A DNA stretch of 64,000 nucleotides from Craurococcus roseus. GTDB lineage: Bacteria > Pseudomonadota > Alphaproteobacteria > Acetobacterales > Acetobacteraceae. Of this stretch, positions 1-6,527 are shown one piece after another. The translations under genes were made by a program, and so were the position numbers. The notes below the pieces were generated by a model. That model was not told the origin of the DNA. It saw nothing but the letters and a program-made list of their open reading frames with translations, and did no database searches. The stretch is from the NCBI RefSeq assembly GCF_039523795.1, contig NZ_BAAAFZ010000019.1, positions 67,786 through 131,785 on the forward strand, written 5' to 3'. Numbering within the stretch: position 1 is the first letter of the stretch; the number at the start of each line of letters is the position of its first letter.

Positions 1-962
1 CCACTGTCGATGGAGCGCGACGCCAGGGCCGCGCCGCCGCGGAGATCGCCTGTCCGCCCCGCCACGACAAGGGCGGCGGCGGCGTTCAAAAGGACGATGT
101 CACGGTAGGGCCCCGGCGTTCCCTTGAGCAACGCCGTGAGCGCCCCGGCGTTCGCGGCCGGGTCGCCGCCCCGCACCGCTTCGGGCGGGGCGCGCTCAAG
201 GCCGGCGTCCTCCGGCGACACGGTGAACTCCCGAATCGCGCCGTCCTCCAGCGCCACCACGCGCGTCCCGCCGGAAAGGGCGATCTCGTCCAGGCCCTGC
301 CCGTGGACCACCCAGGCGCGCTCGGTGCCGAGCCGGCCCAGCGTCTCCGCCATCGGCCGGAGCCACGCCGCGTCGAAGGCGCCGGTGAGCTGCCGCTTGA
401 CCCGGGCCGGGTTCGCCAACGGGCCGAGCAGGTTGAAGATGGTGCGGGTGCCGAGTTCCACCCGCGGACCGGCGGCGTGCCGCAGCGCGGCGTGGTGGCG
501 TGGCGCCATCAGGAAGGCCATGCCGGCGCGCTCGATCAGCGCCGGCAGCTTGTCGAGCGGCACGTCCGTGTTCACGCCGAGGGCGGCCAACACGTCGGCC
601 GCGCCGGATCGGGACGACAACGCCCGGTTGCCGTGCTTGGCCACCGGCACTCCGCAGCCGGCCACCACCAGCGCGGCGGCCGTGCTGACGTTGAGGGTGC
701 CGGCGTTGTCGCCGCCCGTGCCCACGATGTCGATGGCGCCGGGCGGCGCGTGGACGACCAGCATCCGGGCGCGCATCGCCCGCACGGCGCCCGTCAGTTC
801 CGCGACCGTTTCGCCGCGGACGCGCAGCGCCATCAAGAGGCCCGCGATCTGCGCCGGCGTCGCTTCGCCGGCCATGATGAGGCCGAAGGCGGCCTCCGCT
901 TCCGACTCCGCCAAGGTGCCGCCCGCGGCCAAGCGGGCGAGCACCGGTTTGAGGCCGTTCAC
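1..962 (-). CDS. trpD: anthranilate phosphoribosyltransferase TrpD (3' end outside window)
   Basis: TrpD transfers phosphoribose from PRPP to anthranilate, the second step of tryptophan synthesis, in the cytosol. The frame reads VNGLKPVLARLAAGG at its start, then the glycine-rich PRPP loop (DIVGTGGDNAGTLNVSTA), the KHGNRALSS motif and IFNLLGPLANP, all family hallmarks. About 320 residues are visible and the family is usually near 340, so only the last few codons are missing. I chose the GTG at 962 because it overlaps the trpG stop as GTGA, the junction used throughout this window. It is translationally coupled to trpG and lies under the attenuator at 1849-1975. Confidence 0.95.
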   Translation of the reverse strand, partial: MNGLKPVLARLAAGGTLAESEAEAAFGLIMAGEATPAQIAGLLMALRVRGETVAELTGAVRAMRARMLVVHAPPGAIDIVGTGGDNAGTLNVSTAAALVVAGCGVPVAKHGNRALSSRSGAADVLAALGVNTDVPLDKLPALIERAGMAFLMAPRHHAALRHAAGPRVELGTRTIFNLLGPLANPARVKRQLTGAFDAAWLRPMAETLGRLGTERAWVVHGQGLDEIALSGGTRVVALEDGAIREFTVSPEDAGLERAPPEAVRGGDPAANAGALTALLKGTPGPYRDIVLLNAAAALVVAGRTGDLRGGAALASRSIDS

Positions 963-1558
963 GCAGGCGCTCCGGTCGCCGCCGGGGCGCGGGCGAGCGC
1001 GAGGAAGTTCCGGAGCAGGTCGTGCCCGTGCTCGCTGGCGATGCTTTCGGGGTGGAATTGCACGCCCCAGATCGGCAGCTCCCGGTGCGCCAAGCCCATG
1101 ACCAGCCCGTCCCCGGTCCACGCCGTCGCTTCCAGCTCGGCGGGCAGGCTTTCGCGCGGTACGACGAGGGAATGGTAACGGGTGGCCCGGAACGGGTCGG
1201 GCAGCCCGGCGAACACGTCGGTGCCGCGGTGGCGCACCTCCCACACCTTGCCGTGGACCGGCTCGGGCGCCCTGGCGACCTTCCCGCCGAAGGACTGGCC
1301 GATGGCTTGGTGCCCGAGGCAGACGCCGAGCAGCGGCACCCGCTGCGCCGCCGCCGCGCCGATCAGCGGCAGGCAGACGCCGGCTTCGTTCGGCGTACAG
1401 GGGCCGGGCGAGAGCAGGATCGCGTCCGGACGCATGGCGAGCGCGTCCTGCGACGAGATGGCGTCGTTCCGACGCACCTCCACATCCGCCCCGAGGTCGC
1501 CGAGGAAGTGGTACAGGTTGAAGGTGAAGCTGTCGTAGTTGTCGATCAGCAGGATCAT
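959..1558 (-). CDS. trpG: anthranilate synthase component II, glutamine amidotransferase TrpG
   Basis: This subunit hydrolyses glutamine and passes ammonia to TrpE, here encoded 5 kb away at 6527-8038. The 199 residues form one class I glutamine amidotransferase domain. The nucleophile is Cys80 in LLGVCLGHQ, and His169 and Glu171 lie in GVQFHPES. The oxyanion strand LLSPGPCTPNEAG also fits TrpG/PabA. PabA is the alternative name for this fold, but direct coupling to trpD favours the tryptophan role, possibly shared with folate synthesis. The gene is preceded by a 57-codon ORF and an attenuator, and overlaps trpD by 4 bp. Confidence 0.95.
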   Translation of the reverse strand: MILLIDNYDSFTFNLYHFLGDLGADVEVRRNDAISSQDALAMRPDAILLSPGPCTPNEAGVCLPLIGAAAAQRVPLLGVCLGHQAIGQSFGGKVARAPEPVHGKVWEVRHRGTDVFAGLPDPFRATRYHSLVVPRESLPAELEATAWTGDGLVMGLAHRELPIWGVQFHPESIASEHGHDLLRNFLALARAPAATGAPA

Positions 1559-1592
1559 GGCCCGTGCCTCATCGCGCGCCGGCGGCCGCGGG

Positions 1593-1766
1593 TCAAACCT
1601 CCTCTGCGGCCCGCGCCGCTTCCGTGGCGGGGCTCGACGGGGCGGGCGCGGCGCCGCTCGGCCGCTGGCGGGGTTCGGGCGGCCGGAAAACGGCGGGCCG
1701 CGCCGGCGGCGGGGTGGCGGGGCCGGAGATCACGTCGAAATCGTAGTCGCTGCGGTGGTCGTGCAT
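1593..1766 (-). CDS. small protein of 57 residues between the trp attenuator and trpG
   Basis: I do not recognise this product. It starts MHDHRSDYDFDVISGP and continues as a Pro/Ala/Arg-rich, probably disordered tail ending ATEAARAAEEV. The start is supported by an AGGAGAG Shine-Dalgarno sequence about 6 nt upstream. It lies inside the leader-trpG-trpD transcript, 34 bp before trpG, so it should follow trpG regulation. It has no signal peptide or membrane segment. The acidic-aromatic N-terminus looks like the part that could be conserved. It could be a translational coupler for trpG, a small regulator of anthranilate synthase, or noise; comparison with other trpG loci would decide. Confidence 0.5.
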   Translation of the reverse strand: MHDHRSDYDFDVISGPATPPPARPAVFRPPEPRQRPSGAAPAPSSPATEAARAAEEV

Positions 1767-1848
1767 GGCCGCTCTCCTGGTTCGGGGAGAAGCCGCCGCC
1801 GCCGGGGGATTTCGTGGGGTCTGGGCCGTGAAGGGCCTGGAAACGCGA

Positions 1849-1871
1849 AAGCCGCCAGCGGGTGGCGGCTT
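1849..1871 (-). terminator. trp attenuator: intrinsic-terminator-like hairpin
   Basis: On the minus strand AAGCCGCCA and TGGCGGCTT form a 9-bp perfect stem around a 5-nt loop, followed by TCGCGTTT. It sits 26 nt beyond the stop codon of the Trp-codon-containing leader peptide and before trpG. The end of the leader ORF carries GGCGGC, which could pair with the GCCGCC of the upstream terminator arm and act as antiterminator. This is the usual layout of transcription attenuation. The U-tract is weak, as is common in high-GC genomes. Confidence 0.7.
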
Positions 1872-1897
1872 CGGGGTCTTGCGATGACGCGTTGGAC

Positions 1898-1975
1898 CTA
1901 GGCCGCCGGTGTGTACCAGCGGTACCAAAATCGCGTGGCCCGGGCCGGGCCGCTGTGCGGTCGTTCACGCTGCAT
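1898..1975 (-). CDS. trpL: trp leader peptide TrpL (25 residues)
   Basis: A 25-codon ORF starts at ATG 1975 and ends with TAG at 1898-1900. Its C-terminal half reads RFWYRWYTP, so two Trp codons lie within four residues, close to the stop and just ahead of the terminator hairpin at 1849-1871. Ribosome stalling there when charged tRNA-Trp is scarce would free the antiterminator. No Shine-Dalgarno is visible, and the best -10-like hexamer ends 7 nt before the ATG, so the mRNA may be leaderless, as is known for rhizobial trpL. The tandem WY codons also create a GTACC-3-GGTAC palindrome in the DNA. Confidence 0.7.
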   Translation of the reverse strand: MQRERPHSGPARATRFWYRWYTPAA

Positions 1976-1982
1976 CGCGGGC

Positions 1983-2011
1983 AGAATGCGCCCCCGCGGC
2001 GCCCCGCGCAA
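1983..2011 (-). promoter_or_regulatory. candidate trpL-trpGD promoter
   Basis: On the minus strand TTGCGC (2006-2011) and CATTCT (1983-1988) are separated by 17 nt and could be -35 and -10 boxes. Transcription would then begin at or next to the trpL ATG. The match to consensus is only moderate. The box lies about 18 bp inside from the end of the ISAs1-like element, so the insertion would have left it intact. Confidence 0.4.
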
Positions 2012-2028
2012 GCGCCCCGTTACGGGAC

Positions 2029-3255
2029 GCACGGAAATCGCTTGGGGGTCGTCATGCGGCTTGTGTGATGACGGCGTGGGGATGGTCGTCGTCCCATCCG
2101 GCGCGTTTTCGTCGGGTCTCCAGGCTGTCGGTCTTGGCCGCCCCGTTGAGCAGGTTCAGGGCCATGTGTTTGACGACGGCCATGTTTTCCGGGCCGTGGC
2201 CGGTCCTCAAGCGGGCGAGGTCGTCGTGGAAGACGACGTCGAGCACCCAATGCAGCCGGTTCTCCACGCCCCAGTGCGCCCGCACCGCGTGGGCGAAGGC
2301 CGGGGCGTCCTGGGGAGCGGAGGACAGGTGGTAGCGTCGCGCCAGCGTGGTCTTGCCGCCGCTCTCCACCCTCGGCCCCGACCCGGGCGATGGCCTTCAG
2401 TCCCGGGAAGCGGGGCTCGCCCGGGGCGGCCCGGTCGGCGCGGAGCCGGTCCACGTCCGGGCTGACGGCGTGGCGGCGGGTCTCGATGCGGCCGTGGTCG
2501 GCGCCGGCGGTCTAGCAGCGGCCGGCGTCGGCGGCGTCCAGGTCGCGGAAGTACAGCCCGGCTTCCTCGAACAAGTGGCCCTGGTCGGCTTCGAGGGCGA
2601 GCAGGCAGTCGGCGCCGCGGTCCAGCACGGCCTCCGCGATCCCGGCGGCGGCGCCCATGGCGTCGATGGTCGCCAGCGCCCCGGCCGGCGCCAGCCGCTC
2701 CAGCAGCAGCGGTACGGCCTCGATCCCGTTGGACTTTTCCGCCGCCGCCCGCTGCCCGAGCACCAGCCGCTGGCGGCTCGCCCAGGCCGAAACCAGACGC
2801 AGCGGCGAACGGCCTTCGGCCCGGCCGTGGCTGCGGCGCGAGGCCTTGCCGTCGACCGCCACGATGTCGGGCGCGGCCTCGCGCAGGCTCTCCACCCGCG
2901 CCGCGAAGGCCGCCCGTAACAGCGCCGGGTCGAGCGCCGAAAACACGTCGCCCAGCGTGTCGCGGCTGGGCACGCCGCGCCCGTAGGGCGGGAACCGCCG
3001 CAGGAACCCGAGCTTGCCGCGGCCCCAGCGGACCACCTCGACGAAGTCCTCCGCCCCCGCCAGCGTGGCGCGGAGCACCGGCAACAGGACCTCCGGCAGC
3101 GGATACACCACCTTCCAGCTCCGGCGCGGGTCTTCCAGCGCCGAGAAGCGTTCCAGCAACGATGTCCCGCTCATCGACAGCCTCCCTTGAGGCTCCCATG
3201 AATCAGACATCAACCCCCGCCGGGATCACCCCGGCCCTTCAAGCGATCCCCGTGT
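2029..3255 (-). mobile_element. decayed ISAs1-family insertion sequence
   Basis: The element carries one broken ISAs1-type transposase. Imperfect terminal inverted repeats are visible: GCACGGAAATCGCTTG at 2029-2044, and its counterpart ACACGGGGATCGCTTG on the minus strand at 3240-3255 (13 of 16 identical). The left repeat lies 8 bp beyond the transposase stop. I cannot find an obvious target duplication; the right flank has since been disturbed by the IS630 insertion at 3256-3257. The exact outer ends are uncertain by a few bases. Confidence 0.7.
2052..3213 (-). pseudogene. ISAs1-family transposase, broken by a stop and a frameshift
   Basis: The N-terminal part (SLLERFSALEDPRRSWKVVYPL, then IVAVDGKASRRSHG with a catalytic Asp, and GLKAIARV further on) matches the DDE ISAs1/H-repeat transposase family, which is about 370 residues long. 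An in-frame TAG at 2512-2514 interrupts it just before the conserved HGRIETR segment. A 1-nt shift near 2375-2380 moves the C-terminus (VESGGKTTLARRYHLSS to the TGA at 2052) into another frame. Start is ATG 3213, or more likely ATG 3174 (MSGTSLLERF). With two lesions it should be inactive. Confidence 0.85.
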
Positions 3256-3257
3256 TA

Positions 3258-3280
3258 TTGATCCGGCCTGGGTGGTCTTG
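3258..3280 (+). repeat. IS630 element, left terminal inverted repeat
   Basis: This arm begins TTGATCCGGCCTGGG and pairs with 4349-4371; one position in 23 differs. It directly follows the TA at 3256-3257. Confidence 0.85.
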
Positions 3281-3282
3281 GA

Positions 3283-4317
3283 TCAAGCGGCGTAGCGAAA
3301 GGTCCCGTGCCCGAAGAAGCTGCGGACGCGGTGGGGTAGCTTCGACAGCTTGCGCATGTGCCCGACCACGGCGCGCTTGAGCTGCGCCTTGCTTCGCGCC
3401 GGCTCCCTGCGGGTGACAGCGCGCTTCAGGTCACCGTTGACGCCCTCGTCCGGATTGGGCTCCGGGCTGTACCCGGGCAGGTGGAACACCTCGATCTCGG
3501 CCTCGCGCCCGGCCAACCAGGCGCGGACCTTGGCCGAGCGGTGGACCGGCAGGCGGTCGAGGATGAGGAAGACCTTGCCGTCGGCATCCCGGACCAGGCG
3601 GGCGAGGAAGCGGAGCAGGCCCGGCGCCTTGATCGCGCCGTCCAGCACCATCCAGCGCAGCTCGCCCCGGTTGGTCACGGCCGAGATGAGGCCGAGGCCG
3701 GCCCGCCTGTGATTGACCCGCACCTCGGGTGTGCGGCCCCGGGGCGCGTAGCCGCGGCCGCGCACGTCGTCGGACCGCAACCCGGTCTCGTCGCCCCAGA
3801 AGATGGTGCCGCCTTCCGCCTTGGCCCGGGCCGCGATGGCCGGGTAGTCCCGCCTGAGCCAGCGGCGGACCGCGGCCGGGTCCTGCTCGTAGGCGCGCCG
3901 CAGCGGCTTCTGGGCGGTGAAGCCCCAGCGCGCCAGGTAGGTGCCCGTGGTCCGGACCGCCAGCCGCACCCCGAAGCGCCGCAGAAGCAGCTCACGGACC
4001 GCCGCCCGGCTCCAGAGCGCGAAGGACAGCCCCAGCTCGTCGGGCGTGTGGCGCCGAATGAGGGCGCGCGCCTGCGCTTCCTGGTCGGCATTGAGGAACC
4101 GGCCATGCCCCGGCCCGGGCCCGCGCGGGCCGGTCTCCAGCCCGGCCGGACCCCGCTCGGCGAAGCGCTTGCAGATGTCGAACACCCCGGTCGGGCTCAG
4201 CCCGACCTGCGCCGCGATGGCGTCGTAAGTCTGGCCGGCTCGGCGCAGCCCGATCACCTGCCGCCGGCGTTCCTCTTGCGCCGCCGCCGGCAGCTTGCGC
4301 ATGTCCACGTGCTTCAT
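3283..4317 (-). CDS. IS630-family transposase
   Basis: The 344-residue protein has an N-terminal helix-turn-helix (GLRRAGQTYDAIAAQVGLS, about residues 24-42), a winged-helix region, and a DDE catalytic core. The catalytic acids appear to be Asp in FWGDETGLRSD, Asp in LILDRLPVHRS, and Glu in PEPNPDEGVN. Length and order match full-length IS630 transposases with no frameshift, so the element may still be mobile. The LDNL motif common in the family is LDRL here, a possible weakening. Confidence 0.9.
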   Translation of the reverse strand: MKHVDMRKLPAAAQEERRRQVIGLRRAGQTYDAIAAQVGLSPTGVFDICKRFAERGPAGLETGPRGPGPGHGRFLNADQEAQARALIRRHTPDELGLSFALWSRAAVRELLLRRFGVRLAVRTTGTYLARWGFTAQKPLRRAYEQDPAAVRRWLRRDYPAIAARAKAEGGTIFWGDETGLRSDDVRGRGYAPRGRTPEVRVNHRRAGLGLISAVTNRGELRWMVLDGAIKAPGLLRFLARLVRDADGKVFLILDRLPVHRSAKVRAWLAGREAEIEVFHLPGYSPEPNPDEGVNGDLKRAVTRREPARSKAQLKRAVVGHMRKLSKLPHRVRSFFGHGTFRYAA

Positions 4318-4348
4318 GCCCGCGACCTGGGACGACCCTACTTGCCCT

Positions 4349-4371
4349 CAAGACCGCCCAGGCCGGATCAA
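4349..4371 (-). repeat. IS630 element, right terminal inverted repeat
   Basis: This is the mirror arm of 3258-3280. The TGA that now ends the amidohydrolase gene (4368-4370) lies inside it, followed by the duplicated TA at 4372-4373. Confidence 0.85.
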
Positions 4372-5240
4372 TAAGGGAAGCCGTAGAGCCGCGCCGGGTT
4401 GTGCACCAGCACCGCGCGCCGGACCGCCCCGTCGGGCGCCCAGGCGCCGAGGGCGTCCAGGAGTTCGCCGTCGTCCGGCACCTCCGCCGGGTCGTGGAGG
4501 GAAGGGTGCGGCCAATCGGTGCCCCACACGCAGCGGTCCGGCGCGGCCGACAGCAGGGCGCGGGCCATGGGCGCCACATCGGCGTAGGGAGGGCCGGCGG
4601 AAGAACGGTAGCCGCTGAGCTTCACCCAGGCGCGTCCGCCTTCCAGCAACCGGAGGAGCGCCCGGAAGCCGGGGTGCTGCACGCCGCCGGCCGCGGCCTT
4701 CACGCCGCCCATGTGGTCCAGCACCAACGGCACGGGCAGGCGGCGCAGCGCCGGTTCCAGCCCCGGCAAGGCGTCCGGGTGGGTGTAGAGCTGGACGTGC
4801 CAGCCGAGCGGCGCGATCCGCTCCGCCAAGCGCTCGAGCTGCGCGAGGGGCGCGCCGTTGCCGCTCACGGCGTTGAAGCGCACGCCGCGGGCGCCCCGCG
4901 CCGCCATCGCGGCGAGTTCCGCGGCGTCGGCGCCGTCGTCGACCACCACGACGGCACGGGCGCGGTGGCGGCCGATCTGCTCGACGGCGTCCAGGGTCGC
5001 GGCGTTGTCCGTGCCGTAGACGCTCGGCTGCACCATCACCGTGCGGCACAGGCCGATGGCGTCGAGCATGTCCAGGTACGCCGCCACCGACGCCTCGGGC
5101 GGCGTGTAGGACCGGCCGGGCGAGAGCGGGTAGCGGCCGTAGGGGCCGAAGACGTGGCAGTGGCAGTCGGCGGCGCCGGGCGGTGCCCGCCAGGACGGCG
5201 GGCTCGTGACCGCGCGCGGGCCGGGGCAGGGGCGTGTCAT
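4368..5240 (-). CDS. amidohydrolase-2 family protein (2-pyrone-4,6-dicarboxylate hydrolase-like)
   Basis: The 290-residue TIM-barrel metal-dependent hydrolase has the HxH start motif DCHCHVFGP (His27, His29), QPSVYGTDN, VLDHMGG and WGTDWPHP. These are signatures of the PF04909 group that includes LigI, sulfomuconolactone hydrolases and sugar lactone isomerases. The substrate is not evident. An AGGAGG-type site lies upstream of the ATG at 5240. The C-terminus ends NPARLYGFPY. The last codon and stop are created by the IS630 insertion: without it the frame would end one residue earlier with TAA. The enzyme is therefore probably unharmed. It lies downstream of trpE and the methyltransferase on the same strand. 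Confidence 0.8.
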   Translation of the reverse strand: MTRPCPGPRAVTSPPSWRAPPGAADCHCHVFGPYGRYPLSPGRSYTPPEASVAAYLDMLDAIGLCRTVMVQPSVYGTDNAATLDAVEQIGRHRARAVVVVDDGADAAELAAMAARGARGVRFNAVSGNGAPLAQLERLAERIAPLGWHVQLYTHPDALPGLEPALRRLPVPLVLDHMGGVKAAAGGVQHPGFRALLRLLEGGRAWVKLSGYRSSAGPPYADVAPMARALLSAAPDRCVWGTDWPHPSLHDPAEVPDDGELLDALGAWAPDGAVRRAVLVHNPARLYGFPY

Positions 5241-5330
5241 GGCGGCGGACCTCCTCCGCGGCCCCGCCGTCCGTCGGCGGGGGCACGGCCGGGCGGCACC
5301 TCAGCGCAGCGAGGCGCCGCTGGCCAGCGC

Positions 5331-6527
5331 CTAAGCGGTCGCCGCGGTCGAGACTTCGGCCGCTTCCGTGCCGCGCAGCGAAAACCAGAACACCTGCTCG
5401 CTCACCAAGTCCAGGAACCACGGCGCCGAGAAGTCGGCGTCGTCCGGGAGGAAAAACGGCATGTAGAGGTCCACTTGCTCGTCGGGCCAAACGTCCTTGG
5501 GCATCGGGAAGCGCTTCCCGGTTTCCAGGAAGTCTTGGCTTCCCGGCAGGCCGCGCCGGAGGGTGGCGGTCACGTGGCCGGGCTGCCCCGGGCGGGAAAG
5601 CCACACGGTCTGGCCCGTGTTCCTGATGGATGCCGACACGTGGAGTTGGCGCGACACGGGGTCGAAGGTCGCGCCCTTCACCCTGATCTCCGCCGCCGTG
5701 CGGGCGCCGGTGCCGGAGGTGTCGGGCAGCCGGAGGGGCTTCCTCGCGGTGAGCGTGTTGTTGAACTCCGCCGGGCACGCCGCGAAGGTCCGCACCGCGA
5801 CGTCCCCTTGGCGCGCCGGCACCAAGCCGAAAACGCCGTGGTAGCGCTCGACGTTCCCGAAGCCGTGCCGCTCCAGCAGGTGGTCGAGGTACTCCGTCGT
5901 GAACGGGTTCTCCAGCGTGCCGTACTCACGCATCTCCTCGTCCAGCAACGCTTCGGCTGCCCGCAGCCCGGGTATCCAGGCGCCCTCGCTGATGCCGAGC
6001 ACGCCACCGGGCTTCAGCAGCCGGTGGCACTGCGCCAGGCCCGCTTCCTCGTCGACGACGTGGTGCAGCGAGGCGCGGCACAGGATGCCGTCGAAGGTGC
6101 CGTCCTCGAGGTCCAGGTCTTCCAGGCTGGCTTGGTGGAAGCGCACCACCGGGGCCGGCTCGACCTTGTGGTTGCGGAGGAAGCCGGAAAGCCGCTCCTC
6201 GGCTATGGCGATCATGTCCGCCGCGGGCTCCAGGCCGTCCACGTCGTAGCCGAGGCCGGCCAGGATCTCCACCGTCCAGCCCGGCCCGCAGCCGACGTCG
6301 AGCACGCGCCCGCCGGGGCGCACCCGCATCGCCTGGATGAGCCCCAGCACCGGGTAAAGGTCGTCGAAGAACTCGCGGTTGTGCGGCGAGGGGTCGAAGG
6401 GCTTCCGGTACAGCCAAGCCCTGCTGTTCCCGAGGTTCCCGACGTACTCCTGCGCCGCGGCGAGGAACGCCCCTTTCTCCTGCTGCTTCTCGGACAGGTA
6501 GCGCTTCTTCCCCGTGAACGTCGCCAT
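5331..6527 (-). CDS. class I SAM-dependent methyltransferase with C-terminal beta-sandwich-like domain
   Basis: The protein has 398 residues. The methyltransferase domain covers about 60-200, with motif I VLDVGCGPG at 75-83, a later LEPAADM acidic strand, and CRASLHHV. A separate C-terminal region (about 285-395) contains VSASIRNTGQTVWLS and resembles an immunoglobulin-like fold. Such two-part methyltransferases often occur with polysaccharide or glycosyl modification genes, but no such genes are nearby. ATG 6527 overlaps the trpE stop by one base (TGATG); GTG 6530 is an alternative. It therefore appears translationally coupled to trpE. The substrate is unknown. Confidence 0.75.
   Translation of the reverse strand: MATFTGKKRYLSEKQQEKGAFLAAAQEYVGNLGNSRAWLYRKPFDPSPHNREFFDDLYPVLGLIQAMRVRPGGRVLDVGCGPGWTVEILAGLGYDVDGLEPAADMIAIAEERLSGFLRNHKVEPAPVVRFHQASLEDLDLEDGTFDGILCRASLHHVVDEEAGLAQCHRLLKPGGVLGISEGAWIPGLRAAEALLDEEMREYGTLENPFTTEYLDHLLERHGFGNVERYHGVFGLVPARQGDVAVRTFAACPAEFNNTLTARKPLRLPDTSGTGARTAAEIRVKGATFDPVSRQLHVSASIRNTGQTVWLSRPGQPGHVTATLRRGLPGSQDFLETGKRFPMPKDVWPDEQVDLYMPFFLPDDADFSAPWFLDLVSEQVFWFSLRGTEAAEVSTAATA

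Larger units (their letters stand above)
3258..4371 (-). mobile_element. IS630-family element, apparently intact
   Basis: The 1114-bp element is bounded by 23-bp inverted repeats at 3258-3280 and 4349-4371. Each reads inward TTGATCCGGCCTGGG, then YGGTCTTG, with a single mismatch. It is flanked by TA at 3256-3257 and 4372-4373, the target duplication typical of IS630/Tc1 elements. It encodes one full-length DDE transposase. It sits between the amidohydrolase gene and the ISAs1-like element and supplies the amidohydrolase's present stop codon. Confidence 0.9.

Noticed and set aside
1555..1968. 137-codon minus-strand frame overlapping trpL and the small ORF
   Set aside because: It is out of frame with the leader peptide and the Shine-Dalgarno-supported 57-codon ORF, and shows no family features.
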